Source: Pseudomonas abietaniphila (lineage in GTDB: Bacteria; Pseudomonadota; Gammaproteobacteria; Pseudomonadales; Pseudomonadaceae). Taken from it: DNA of 34,982 nt. Made by a program: the position numbers and the translations under genes. The stretch spans positions 1 through 34,982 of the forward strand of contig NZ_FNCO01000031.1 of NCBI RefSeq assembly GCF_900100795.1, in the 5' to 3' direction. Under the pieces are notes generated by a model. That model ran no database searches and was not told the origin of the DNA. It worked only from the letters and a program-made list of their open reading frames with translations. Shown here in pieces: positions 8,039-16,507 of this stretch; within the stretch, counting starts at the first letter, position 1, and the number at the start of each line of letters is the position of its first letter.

Positions 8039-9727
8039 CTACAACACGAACCGCTGCACCATCGTGTTCAGGTCCGTGGCGAGCATGGCCAAGGCGTTGC
8101 TGGCCACGGTCGTTTGCTGGGCGCCCGACGCTGATTGTGTCGATAGATCACGAATGCTGCTCAGGTTGCGATCCACTTCGTTGGCGACCGCTGCCTGCTG
8201 CTCGGCGGCACTGGCGATCAGGACATTACGATCACTGATGGTCGACGTCGAACTGATGATCACCGTCAACGCCTGACTGGTGGCTGCGGCCTGCTCCAGC
8301 GTCTGGCTGGCCTGAGAGGCGGTCACTCGCAGGGTTTCGGCGGTCTCCTGAGTGCTTTTTTGAACATCGTTGATCAGGCTTTCGATCTCGGTGGTCGAGG
8401 CGCTGGTGCGTTGGGCCAGTGATCGCACCTCGTCAGCCACGACGGCGAAGCCGCGACCCGCTTCACCCGCGCGAGCGGCTTCGATGGCGGCGTTCAGCGC
8501 CAGCAGATTGGTCTGATTGGCGATGGCGCGAATGACTTCGAGGATCTTGCTGATGCTCAAGGTGCGCTCGGCAAGACCATCGGCCTGATGCGAAGAATCG
8601 AGGACGTTGTCAGTCAGTTCCTTGATTGAATCGATGGTTCCGGTCAGGCGCAAGCGCCCTTCGGCGGCGGCTTCGTTCGAGGCTTTGGATTCGTTCGACG
8701 TGTTGGTGGCGTTATCGGCAACCTCTACGGCCGCCTGACTCATCTGGTTGACCGCCACGGCCGCCTGTTCGATTTCATCGTTTTGCAGCTGCAGGTTTTT
8801 TGCACTCGCGTCGGCGATGGCGCCCATTTCCTGTACCGACTGACTCAGCTGGCTGGCGGCGGCGTAAATTTGATCGATGGTACCGTGTAGATTGCTGCGC
8901 ATTTGGCCGAGCATCTTCAGCAGCTGCGCGGTTTCGTCCTTGCCTTCCGGAATGGGCTGCGGACTCAGGTCGCCTTCGGCAATCGTGCGGGCGATCTGCA
9001 GGGATTGGCGCAGAGGGCCGATGATGCTCACGCTCAGGCGCCAAGCCAGTAGCAGCGTCAGCACCAACGCGACAACGATGGCGCTGACCGCGATGATGCG
9101 GGTCTGATGGAAACGCGCGCCGCCGGCATCGACGGCCGCCGCGGCGCTTTGCTTGTTCAGCTCTCGGAGCAATTGAACCTGCATGTCCATCAAGTCGCCC
9201 TGCATGCTCAGGGTGGTGTTGAGCAGCATGCGCGCGTCGTCGAGCTTGCGCTGCTCGATCAAGCTTGTCTCGTCATGCAACCCTGGCATGAACGCCGCAT
9301 AAGCCTCTTGCAGGGCTTTGATGGAGTCGCGTTCGGTGCTGTCCGTGGCATGAGCCAGGTAATCGCTGAAGCTTTTCTCGACCTCGTTCTTCAACTGCTC
9401 GATGTTGATCTTGCTGGTCACCACCGCGCCAGGATCGTCAGCATTGGCGATCAGACGCGCGCTTTCCCCGCGCAGCTTGATCAGGTCGATGGCAATAGCA
9501 TCCGCCATGGCGATACTCGGCAGCGAACCGCTTTCCACCGCCTCACCCTGGTCCCGGATGTTTTGCATCTGCAGCAGACAAAACACACCGAGCGCGACCA
9601 GCAACAGGGCGGTCACGCTAAAACACAGCACCAGCCGCTGAGCAATCCGAAAGCGCCGCAAGAAAGCAGGCCTGGAAGAAGGACGGACTAAACCACGGAG
9701 AAACCTTTTCACAGCAACCAATCCCAT
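8039..9727 (-). CDS. methyl-accepting chemotaxis protein (four-helix-bundle sensor)
   Basis: A membrane chemoreceptor that passes ligand signals to CheW/CheA. From the ATG at 9727 it has 562 residues. There is a basic N-terminus, membrane helix 1 at about 31-53, a roughly 155-residue periplasmic domain with four-helix-bundle character, membrane helix 2 at about 211-229, a HAMP domain (about 230-285), and a cytoplasmic hairpin. The hairpin tip is at about 399-440: AIANQTNLLALNAA and the AGRGFAVVADEVR element. It ends in TMVQRFVL, so there is no NWETF-type CheR tether. An upstream frame to 9853 is open, but its extra 42 residues are not receptor-like. The ligand cannot be predicted. Transcription is monocistronic. 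Confidence 0.93.
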   Translation of the reverse strand: MGLVAVKRFLRGLVRPSSRPAFLRRFRIAQRLVLCFSVTALLLVALGVFCLLQMQNIRDQGEAVESGSLPSIAMADAIAIDLIKLRGESARLIANADDPGAVVTSKINIEQLKNEVEKSFSDYLAHATDSTERDSIKALQEAYAAFMPGLHDETSLIEQRKLDDARMLLNTTLSMQGDLMDMQVQLLRELNKQSAAAAVDAGGARFHQTRIIAVSAIVVALVLTLLLAWRLSVSIIGPLRQSLQIARTIAEGDLSPQPIPEGKDETAQLLKMLGQMRSNLHGTIDQIYAAASQLSQSVQEMGAIADASAKNLQLQNDEIEQAAVAVNQMSQAAVEVADNATNTSNESKASNEAAAEGRLRLTGTIDSIKELTDNVLDSSHQADGLAERTLSISKILEVIRAIANQTNLLALNAAIEAARAGEAGRGFAVVADEVRSLAQRTSASTTEIESLINDVQKSTQETAETLRVTASQASQTLEQAAATSQALTVIISSTSTISDRNVLIASAAEQQAAVANEVDRNLSSIRDLSTQSASGAQQTTVASNALAMLATDLNTMVQRFVL

Positions 9728-9930
9728 CGAATACACCGGAGACTTGGTTATAGAGACGTTCCGTGATGTCTTTGTGACATCGAAAAAGAAATGTTTCAGA
9801 TTTGTTGTGTTTTGAGGGCGGTCCGATGAACGGTGCGGCTGTGAAAGCCACAAGGCTCTATCCAGGCTTTTTCAGCGTAGGTTGTGGGATCTTTCTGAAC
9901 CTCTGTCCAAGCCATTGTTAGATTATTTTC

Positions 9931-9940
9931 TGTACATACA
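9931..9940. promoter_or_regulatory. possible BrnA operator upstream of brnT
   Basis: The short palindrome TGTA-CA-TACA lies just upstream of the brnT frame. BrnA antitoxins repress their own operon, and from memory TGTATATACA-like palindromes are common in front of brnT genes. The match is suggestive only. Confidence 0.35.
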
Positions 9941-9948
9941 ATAATTCG

Positions 9949-10221
9949 ATCCAGATAATCTTCGATATCGTTAAGCGCGACAAAACACTGCTCGAACGTG
10001 GTCTTGATTTTGCCGATGCAAATGCTGTGTTTGCGGGTAGGCATCTGACGGCAGAGGATGTGCGGCATGACTATGGCGAGCGCCGCTTCATCACAGTAGG
10101 GATGCTGCTGGAGCGTTTGGTCGTTCTGGTCTGGACACCGCGCGGCGCGGCTCGCCGCATCATTTCCATGAGGAAAGCCAATGAGCGCGAACAAAACCTC
10201 TATCGGCACCGCCTGGGTTGA
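9949..10221 (+). CDS. brnT: BrnT-family toxin frame without a standard start codon
   Basis: BrnT toxins are RelE-fold ribonucleases neutralised by BrnA. From 9949 the frame encodes a full-length, 90-residue BrnT-like protein: IQIIFD at the N-terminus, then LLERGLDFADANAVF, the family block DYGERR, VWTPRGAARRIISMRKA and the C-terminal EREQNLY. The frame is open back to a TAG at 9919, but no ATG, GTG or TTG lies between that stop and GTG 10027. Beginning at 10027 would remove the first strand and helix. Initiation would need ATC 9949 (where family members have ATG), CTG 9988, or another rare codon; otherwise the toxin is silenced. It overlaps brnA by 41 bases. Confidence 0.65.
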   Translation: MQIIFDIVKRDKTLLERGLDFADANAVFAGRHLTAEDVRHDYGERRFITVGMLLERLVVLVWTPRGAARRIISMRKANEREQNLYRHRLG

Positions 10222-10462
10222 TCCGGACGATGCTCCTGAACTTTCGGACGCTTTTTTTGAACAAGCGGATGAGTATCAAGGTGAACAGCGGGTCAAACGA
10301 GGACGGCCAAAGTCTTCGATTGTGCGCGAGCGCATCACGATTCGTCTTGAGCACGAAGTTGTTCAACAATTCAAAGCCTCCGGCCCGGGCTGGCAAACGC
10401 GAATGAACGCTGCGCTGGTGGACTGGCTGAAGACGCATGAACCTTCAGAGATCTCGCTCTGA
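10181..10462 (+). CDS. brnA: BrnA-family antitoxin
   Basis: BrnA binds BrnT and represses the operon through a ribbon-helix-helix domain. The 93-residue protein has a basic linker (KRGRPKSS, about 39-46), the strand ERITIRLEHEVVQQFKA (about 50-66) and the family hallmark PGWQTRMNAALVDWL (about 69-83). The ATG has AGGAAAG about 5 bases upstream. The gene overlaps the end of brnT. It remains intact while its toxin lacks a normal start codon, so the antitoxin may now act alone. Confidence 0.88.
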   Translation: MSANKTSIGTAWVDPDDAPELSDAFFEQADEYQGEQRVKRGRPKSSIVRERITIRLEHEVVQQFKASGPGWQTRMNAALVDWLKTHEPSEISL

Positions 10463-10492
10463 TCGAAATGTCTTCTGCCTTAGGTAGTCAGC

Positions 10493-11143
10493 TCAGGCCC
10501 CGATCTCATCCATGAATTCCTGCAAAAAACGCTGTGCACGGTCATGCCTGACCTGCGCCATCTGCCTGCCCGTTGCCGTCTGAAAGCCCTGAACCAAAGT
10601 AAAAATCTTGGTCTTGAAGTGATCCACGGCGAAGCGCTTGTCGTCCAGTTCGCGATGTCGTGCTTGTGGGTCGTGAGCGTCGTAGAGCTGGCTGCCCATG
10701 CGGCCGGAAACATAGAACAGCCGGGCCACGCCGACCATACCGATCGCATCAAGACGGTCGGCGTCCTGAAGGATTCTGGCTTCCAGCGTAGTAGGCGTAA
10801 TATTGGCCGAGAAGCTGTGGCATTCGATGGCGTGTGCGACCGCTTGCGTGCGCGCTTCGTCCCAACCCATTTGCGCCAGCAACTCGGTGGCTTTCGCCGC
10901 CGCAAGGCGTGACGCACTGGCGCGAAACGGCGAGTTCTTTTCCACGGCCACGCAGTCATGCAGCAGGGTTGCGGCGAGCAACGTTTGATGATCGCCGCCT
11001 TCCTTGTCGCGGATCGCGCAGACGTTGCTCCAGACCCGGTGCAGGTGCGAGACGTCGTGAGAACCATCGACTTTTTCGGCCACCGTGTGGGGGATCAGCT
11101 TGTCAGCGAGGTCTTGAAACGGCGCGAAAGAGAGGGCGGTCAT
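10493..11143 (-). CDS. HD-domain phosphohydrolase (YedJ-like)
   Basis: A cytoplasmic metal-dependent phosphohydrolase of the HD superfamily. The 216-residue protein has the expected metal ligands: a histidine in SHDVSHLHRV (about 28-37), the HD pair at H62-D63 in LLHDCVAVEK, and an aspartate in LQDADRLDAIG (about 126-136). This layout matches the small YedJ-type hydrolases, whose natural substrates are poorly known. The ATG follows AAGGAAG at good spacing. It is tail-to-tail with brnA, and no partner gene is obvious. Confidence 0.85.
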   Translation of the reverse strand: MTALSFAPFQDLADKLIPHTVAEKVDGSHDVSHLHRVWSNVCAIRDKEGGDHQTLLAATLLHDCVAVEKNSPFRASASRLAAAKATELLAQMGWDEARTQAVAHAIECHSFSANITPTTLEARILQDADRLDAIGMVGVARLFYVSGRMGSQLYDAHDPQARHRELDDKRFAVDHFKTKIFTLVQGFQTATGRQMAQVRHDRAQRFLQEFMDEIGA

Positions 11144-11255
11144 TGAGCTTCCTTTTCATCAATGCTGGCGGCTGTCGGGTGCGCCAGCATACAGGCATTG
11201 ACCCGCCGGACCGGCGTCCGGTTCGACAGATGCAGGATCGCCCGGTTCATTGGCA

Positions 11256-11720
11256 TCAAGGCCGCAACGGCAGAGCGGTTTTGTAACGTACCTGTTTGAG
11301 CGAAAGGCTGGAGCGGATCTTCTCCACCTCTGGCATGGGCGACAGGCGTTCGATGATGAAATGTTCGAGGGCCTGCATGTCGGCCATCACCACGCGCAGC
11401 AAATAGTCCGCGTCGCCGGTCATCAGGTAGCACTCCATCACTTCTTCGCACTCGCAGACCCGGCGCTCGAAATTCTGCAGCGCTTCGCGGCTTTGCTCTT
11501 TCAGGCTGATGGAGATGAACACGTTCAGCCGCAGCCCCAGATGTTCGGGCGCCAGCAGTGCAACGTATTCGCGAATGCAGCCGGAGGCTTCCAGCGCTTT
11601 GACACGTGCCAGGCAGGGTGAGGGTGACAGGTGTACGCGTTTGGCGAGTTCAACGTTGGACAGACTGCTGTCTCGTTGCAGCTCGCGAAGGATTTTCAGG
11701 TCAATGCTGTCGAAGTTCAT
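11256..11720 (-). CDS. mdeR: Lrp/AsnC-family transcriptional regulator (MdeR-like)
   Basis: An amino-acid-responsive regulator with an N-terminal helix-turn-helix (IDLKILRELQRDSSLSN ... RVHLSPSPCLARVKALE, about residues 6-45) and a C-terminal RAM/AsnC ligand-binding domain (about 65-150). From the ATG at 11720 it has 154 residues, normal for the family; ATG 11738 adds six residues, and neither start has a good ribosome site. It is divergent from the E1 gene. In P. putida the Lrp-type MdeR sits divergent from mdeA-mdeB and activates methionine breakdown. The same arrangement without mdeA suggests that this protein controls the E1 gene. The symbol is by context. Confidence 0.8.
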   Translation of the reverse strand: MNFDSIDLKILRELQRDSSLSNVELAKRVHLSPSPCLARVKALEASGCIREYVALLAPEHLGLRLNVFISISLKEQSREALQNFERRVCECEEVMECYLMTGDADYLLRVVMADMQALEHFIIERLSPMPEVEKIRSSLSLKQVRYKTALPLRP

Positions 11721-11752
11721 CGTGCTTCTATTTTCCATTTTTAAAGCGTTTT

Positions 11753-11770
11753 ATGCCGTTGAATGGCAAT
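11753..11770. promoter_or_regulatory. candidate Lrp-type operator
   Basis: The imperfect dyad ATGCC-GTTGAATG-GCAAT lies in the roughly 120-base gap between the divergent regulator and E1 genes, where such a regulator would bind. It is the clearest dyad I see there. There is no direct evidence of binding. Confidence 0.3.
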
Positions 11771-11842
11771 CCTTTTGCTCAGATCGGTCATTAAATCTGC
11801 ACGCTGAAGCATAGACTTTTCCTTAATCAACGGGAGGTGTCC

Positions 11843-14548
11843 ATGAGCCATTTCGATTCCAGTATTTCCGCAGCCGAGGCCGCGCGAAGCCATCACGATC
11901 AGTTGGAAATCAGTGAGTGGCAGGAAGCGCTGATGTCGCTTGTGGATAACGCAGGCCCCGAGCGCGCGCGCGAAATTCTCGAAAGGTTGGCGCAATTGGC
12001 GCGTGATCCGAAAATCGGCTGGCAGCCTGCATTTGGAACGCCGTACATCAATACGATTGGTGTGGCCCAGCAACCGGCGTTTCCGGGCGATCTGGCCATT
12101 GAGGAGCGTCTGGCATCATTGATGCGCTGGAACGCCCTGGCCATGGTGGTGCGCGCCAACCAGGCTTACGGCGAACTGGGTGGACACATCGCCAGCTATG
12201 CCAGCGCCGCCGATTTGTTCGAAGTAGGATTCAACCATTTCTTCCGTGCCAAGGGTGATCAACATGGCGGCGATCTGGTGTTTTATCAGCCGCATTCGGC
12301 GCCGGGCATTTATGCGCGGGCGTTTCTCGAAGGACGCTTGAGCGAGGAAGATCTGACGCACTATCGCCAGGAGATCGGAGCGGTGAAAGCCGGTGCTCGC
12401 GGTCTCTCAAGTTATCCACACCCCTGGCTGATGCCTGACTTCTGGCAGTTCCCCACTGGCTCCATGGGCATTGGCCCGATCAGCTCGATTTATCAGGCGC
12501 GGTTCATGCGCTATCTGCAGCACCGCGGTTTGCAGGACACCTCGACCCGGCATGTCTGGGGCGTCTTCGGCGACGGTGAGATGGATGAGCCGGAAAGCAT
12601 GTCCGCGCTGACCCTGGCAGCGCGTGAAGGGCTCGACAACCTGACATGGGTGGTCAACTGCAACCTGCAGCGTCTGGACGGGCCGGTGCGAGGCAACGGT
12701 CGGATCATCGATGAGCTCGAGGCGTTGTTCAGCGGGGCGGGCTGGAATGTGATCAAGCTGGTCTGGGGTTCTGACTGGGACGCTCTGTTTGCCCGGGATC
12801 ACGATGGCTCACTGGTCCGCGCGCTGTCGCAGACCGTTGACGGTCAGTTCCAGACCTTCGCGGCCAAGGACGGTGGGTATAACCGCGAGCATTTCTTTGG
12901 TCAGAACGAGGCACTGCGTCAACTGGCTCAAGGCCTGACTGACGAGCAGATCGATCGGCTCAAGCGTGGCGGCCATGACCTGGTTAAAATCTTTGCCGCT
13001 TATAGCGCTGCCACTCGGCACAAAGGCCGTCCGACCGTGATTCTTGCGCAGACCAAGAAGGGCTTCGGCATGGGGGAGGCCGGGCAAGGCAAGATGACCA
13101 CGCACCAGCAGAAAAAACTGGATCGTGAAGCGCTGATCAACTTCCGCGACCGCTTCAATTTGCCGCTGACTGACGATCAGGCCGAGGGCCTGAGCTTTAT
13201 CAAGCCCGAGCGCCACAGCGCAGAAATGCGTTATCTGCAGCAGCGCCGTCAAGCCTTGGGCGGTTCGATGCCCAGCCGTAGCAGCGTCGCGTCCAGCATC
13301 GCGGTGCCGGCGCGGGAATCCTGGGCCAGCTTCGCTACGCAAGCGGGTGGCAAGGAGATGTCGACCACGATGGCGTTCGTGCGGATGCTCGGCAACCTGC
13401 TCAAGGATAAACAGCTCGGTCCGCGCGTGGTGCCCATCGTGGCGGACGAGGCCCGCACATTCGGCATGGCGAATCTGTTCAAGCAGATCGGGATTTACTC
13501 CAGCGTCGGCCAGCGTTACGAGCCTGAGGACATCGGGTCGATTCTGAGTTATCGCGAGGCCACCAACGGCCAGATTCTGGAAGAGGGCATCAGCGAGGCC
13601 GGGGCGATCAGTTCGTGGGTGGCGGCGGCCACCAGTTACTCCGCTCATGGCCTGCGCATGCTGCCGTTTTATATCTATTACTCCATGTTCGGCTTTCAGC
13701 GTGTCGGCGATCTGATCTGGGCCGCAGCCGATCAGCGTGCGCGTGGATTCTTGCTGGGCGCCACGGCAGGCCGAACCACGCTGGGCGGTGAGGGCTTGCA
13801 GCATCAGGACGGCTCCAGTCACCTGATGGCCTCTACCGTACCGAATTGCCGTGCTTACGATCCTGCGTTCGCCGGCGAGTTTGCGGTCATCCTCGATCAC
13901 GGCATGCGCCAGATGCTGGAGCACGATGTCGATGAGTTCTACTACGTCACGCTGATGAATGAAAACTACGCTCAGCCTTCGCTTTTGGAAGGGGTTGAGT
14001 CATCGATCATTCGCGGCATGTACCGTTTCGGTCACCGGGCAGCCGGCAGCGCCCGAGGCAAAGTGCGCCTGATGGGGTCAGGCACGATACTGCGTGAGGT
14101 GATTGCAGCCGCTGAGTTGCTGGCGCAGGACTGGCAGATCGACAGCGAAATCTGGAGCGTCACCAGCTTCACCGAACTGGCGCGAGAGTCACGTGAGGTC
14201 GAGCGCTGGAACCGCCTGCATCCTCAGCACGAGAAGCGCGCGAGTCATCTGGATGAGTGTCTGCCCAAAGGCGCCCCTGTGATTGCCGCATCGGACTACG
14301 TGCGAGCGCTGCCGCAGCTGATCGGGTCTTACGTGACGAGTGATTACACGGTACTGGGCACTGACGGTTTTGGCCGCAGCGACACCCGTGCGCAGTTGCG
14401 GGGTTTCTTCGAAGTCGACCGGTATCACATCGTCCTCGCGGCCGTGACCGCGTTGGTGGAGGAGGGGACGTTGGCGGCTGATGTTGCCGTTCAAGTGATC
14501 GAGAAATACGGGATTGAGGCTGACAGCGAAGCGTCTTGGGCGTGCTGA
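11843..14548 (+). CDS. mdeB: homodimeric 2-oxoacid dehydrogenase E1 (MdeB-like, AceE family)
   Basis: A thiamine-diphosphate-dependent E1 that decarboxylates a 2-oxoacid and passes the acyl group to an E2 lipoyl domain. The likely substrate is 2-oxobutyrate, as for P. putida MdeB, or pyruvate, as for AceE. The 901-residue protein has the ThDP/Mg motif GDGEMDE at 243-249, closing with NCNLQRLDG (272-280), and the AceE-type active-site segment GGHIASYASAADLFEVGFNHFF near 113-134. Length matches AceE (about 886). GGGAGG lies 5 bases before ATG 11843; an in-frame GTG at 11837 overlaps that site and is unlikely. No E2 or E3 gene is adjacent, so it must borrow them. A REP pair follows. Confidence 0.85.
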   Translation: MSHFDSSISAAEAARSHHDQLEISEWQEALMSLVDNAGPERAREILERLAQLARDPKIGWQPAFGTPYINTIGVAQQPAFPGDLAIEERLASLMRWNALAMVVRANQAYGELGGHIASYASAADLFEVGFNHFFRAKGDQHGGDLVFYQPHSAPGIYARAFLEGRLSEEDLTHYRQEIGAVKAGARGLSSYPHPWLMPDFWQFPTGSMGIGPISSIYQARFMRYLQHRGLQDTSTRHVWGVFGDGEMDEPESMSALTLAAREGLDNLTWVVNCNLQRLDGPVRGNGRIIDELEALFSGAGWNVIKLVWGSDWDALFARDHDGSLVRALSQTVDGQFQTFAAKDGGYNREHFFGQNEALRQLAQGLTDEQIDRLKRGGHDLVKIFAAYSAATRHKGRPTVILAQTKKGFGMGEAGQGKMTTHQQKKLDREALINFRDRFNLPLTDDQAEGLSFIKPERHSAEMRYLQQRRQALGGSMPSRSSVASSIAVPARESWASFATQAGGKEMSTTMAFVRMLGNLLKDKQLGPRVVPIVADEARTFGMANLFKQIGIYSSVGQRYEPEDIGSILSYREATNGQILEEGISEAGAISSWVAAATSYSAHGLRMLPFYIYYSMFGFQRVGDLIWAAADQRARGFLLGATAGRTTLGGEGLQHQDGSSHLMASTVPNCRAYDPAFAGEFAVILDHGMRQMLEHDVDEFYYVTLMNENYAQPSLLEGVESSIIRGMYRFGHRAAGSARGKVRLMGSGTILREVIAAAELLAQDWQIDSEIWSVTSFTELARESREVERWNRLHPQHEKRASHLDECLPKGAPVIAASDYVRALPQLIGSYVTSDYTVLGTDGFGRSDTRAQLRGFFEVDRYHIVLAAVTALVEEGTLAADVAVQVIEKYGIEADSEASWAC

Positions 14549-14566
14549 CTTTGCGCGGAACAACCT

Positions 14567-14652
14567 GTGGGAGCGAATTCATTCGCGAAAAATAGTTCGG
14601 CCGACACAGCTTTATCGGCTGTTCCGCCGCCTCGCGAATGAATTCGCTCCCA
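14567..14652. repeat. REP doublet (BIME), GAATTC type, copy 2
   Basis: TGGGAGCGAATTCATTCGCGAA (14568-14588) and the inverse TCGCGAATGAATTCGCTCCCA (14632-14652) are nearly identical to the pair at 6551-6638. The spacer carries its own small hairpin (GCCGA ... TCGGC). It lies between the convergent E1 gene and the zinc-binding protein gene. Confidence 0.9.
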
Positions 14653-14723
14653 CCGTTAAAGATTGCGCCGTGACAGAGAGAGATGATCATTTCGGTTCAG
14701 TGATGCAGCAATCATCCCGGTCA

Positions 14724-15611
14724 TTACTGCCCTTTCATCGCCGCCGTCATCTTGTCCACGTTGTAGCGAAACATCTTCACGTAGGTGGGTGCCGGGCCGT
14801 CGGCAGGCGACAACGACTCCACGTACAACTCACCGCCCGGGTGCGCGCCGCTGGCTTTTGCGATCTGCTGCACCAGGCGCGGGTCGCCGGAGTTCTCGAA
14901 GAAGTAAGCGCTGACATGTTCATGCTTGATCTGAGTGATCAACTTGCCGACATCAGCGGCTGACGCTTCGGTTTCCGTCGAAAAACCCAGCGGCGACAGG
15001 AAGGTCACGCCGTAGGCGTCACCGAAATAGCCAAAGGCATCGTGAGAAGTCAGCACCTTGCGCTGCGCGACCGGGATGGCGTTGATCTGCGCACGTGCGT
15101 AGGCGTCCATGTCCTGCAATTGCGCGATGTACTTGTCGCCATTTGCCTTGTAGTCAGCCGCATTTTCCGGGTCGGCTTTCTGCAGTGCTTTGATGATATT
15201 TCTGACGTAGACGATGCCGTTTACCGCGCTATTCCAGGCATGCGGGTCGGTGATTTTCTTCCCGTCTTCTTCCATGCTGCGGGTCATGATTCCGTTGGAC
15301 AGCACCACCGGTTCGCCCTTGTAACCGGACGCCGTGATCAGGCGGTCCAGCCAGCCTTCCAGATGCAGACCGCTGACGAACACCACGTCGGCTTTCTTCA
15401 AGGCCTGCGCGTCATTGGGTGTCGGCTCATAGACATGTGGGTCGCCATTGGGCCCGATCAGCGAGGTGACGTGGACGTGATCGCCGCCCACGTTGTGCAC
15501 CATGTCGGCGATGACCGTGAAGGATGCGACGGTTTCCAGGGTTTTTGCCTGGGCGAAGTTGGCCAGGCCCGACAACGCCAGTGCGGCGGTCAGAAGCGTC
15601 AAACGTTTCAT
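14724..15611 (-). CDS. zinc ABC transporter, periplasmic binding protein (ZnuA/AztC-like)
   Basis: This protein captures a metal ion in the periplasm and delivers it to the permease encoded just upstream. The 295-residue protein has a signal peptide (MKRLTLLTAALALSGLANFAQA, cut after about 22). Likely metal ligands of cluster A-I proteins are H59 (DPHVYEP), H124 (DPHAWNS), H190 (TSHDAFGYF) and E265. The third-position histidine, where manganese binders have glutamate, favours zinc. The His-rich loop of enterobacterial ZnuA is missing, and no zur gene is adjacent, so this is probably a second zinc system. It is last in the operon, 26 bases after the permease, with AAGGAA before its ATG. Confidence 0.9.
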   Translation of the reverse strand: MKRLTLLTAALALSGLANFAQAKTLETVASFTVIADMVHNVGGDHVHVTSLIGPNGDPHVYEPTPNDAQALKKADVVFVSGLHLEGWLDRLITASGYKGEPVVLSNGIMTRSMEEDGKKITDPHAWNSAVNGIVYVRNIIKALQKADPENAADYKANGDKYIAQLQDMDAYARAQINAIPVAQRKVLTSHDAFGYFGDAYGVTFLSPLGFSTETEASAADVGKLITQIKHEHVSAYFFENSGDPRLVQQIAKASGAHPGGELYVESLSPADGPAPTYVKMFRYNVDKMTAAMKGQ

Positions 15612-15637
15612 GTGATTTCCTTGCGATGAGAGAACGA

Positions 15638-16507
15638 TCAGCCGGACAGGTGAACCCTCGGGAACAGACGGCGCAGAAAACCGCTGCGTCCAAAGAACAG
15701 TGAGAACAGGTAGAAGGCGCTGGCGGTCAGGACGATGGCCGGCCCCGACGCCACGCTGGCGTGGTAGGAAACGATCAGGCCGATGAAGCCGGACAGCGTT
15801 GCGACGACGGTAGAAATCACGATCATGCCGGTTAGCGAGCTCGACCAGAAACGCGCAACGGTCGCTGGCAGCATCATCATGCCGACGGCCATCAGCGTGC
15901 CCAGGGCCTGAAAGCCCGCGACCAGGTTAAGCACCACCAACAGCAGAAACAGCACGTGATACAGCGATCCGCGCCCGCCGACAGCCCTCAGAAAACCGGG
16001 ATCGAAGCATTCCAGGATCAGCGGACGATAGATCAGCGCGAGCAATATCAGCGTGAAGGAGGCGATGGCGCCGACCATGAAGATGGCCTGATCGTCGATG
16101 GCCAGAATGGTGCCGAACAGCACGTGCAGCAGGTCGACGTTGGAACCGTGAAGCGAGACGATCAGGACCCCGGCGGCGAGCGATGTCAGGTAGAAACTGG
16201 CGAAGCTGGCGTCCTCGCGCAGGGTGGTGAAACGACTGACCAGGCCCGACAGCAGTGCGACGGCAAGCCCGGCAATCAATCCGCCAAACCCCATCGCTGG
16301 CAGTGACAGCCCTGCGAACAGGAAGCCCACCGCCGCGCCCGGCAGAACCGCGTGGCTCATGGCATCACCCACCAGACTCATGCGCCGAAGCATCAACAGC
16401 ACGCCGACGGGGCCTGAGCCGATACCCAATGCCAGGCAAGCCACCAGCGCGCGGCGCATGAAACCGAAATCGACAAAGGGCTGAATCAGCAGGCTATAGA
16501 GCGTCAC
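15638..16507 (-). CDS. zinc ABC transporter, permease (ZnuB family)
   Basis: The inner-membrane channel subunit of the metal importer. It has 289 residues with about eight or nine hydrophobic helices of the ABC-3 family, and conserved segments such as LVGDAMSHAVLPGAAVGF near residues 45-62 and GTLMAVGMMMLPATVARF in the C-terminal half. The start is a GTG at 16507: AGGAGG stands 7 bases before it, and it overlaps the ATPase stop as GTGA. A longer frame to 16534 begins inside the ATPase gene and lacks such a site. Confidence 0.92.
   Translation of the reverse strand: MTLYSLLIQPFVDFGFMRRALVACLALGIGSGPVGVLLMLRRMSLVGDAMSHAVLPGAAVGFLFAGLSLPAMGFGGLIAGLAVALLSGLVSRFTTLREDASFASFYLTSLAAGVLIVSLHGSNVDLLHVLFGTILAIDDQAIFMVGAIASFTLILLALIYRPLILECFDPGFLRAVGGRGSLYHVLFLLLVVLNLVAGFQALGTLMAVGMMMLPATVARFWSSSLTGMIVISTVVATLSGFIGLIVSYHASVASGPAIVLTASAFYLFSLFFGRSGFLRRLFPRVHLSG

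Noticed and set aside
9796..10209. 137-codon minus-strand frame opposite brnT
   Set aside because: The plus strand carries the BrnT family pattern over the same bases; the minus frame has none.
12809..13924. 371-codon minus-strand frame inside the E1 gene
   Set aside because: Antisense to conserved E1 sequence. Its His/Arg/Gln-rich composition is that of a shadow frame.
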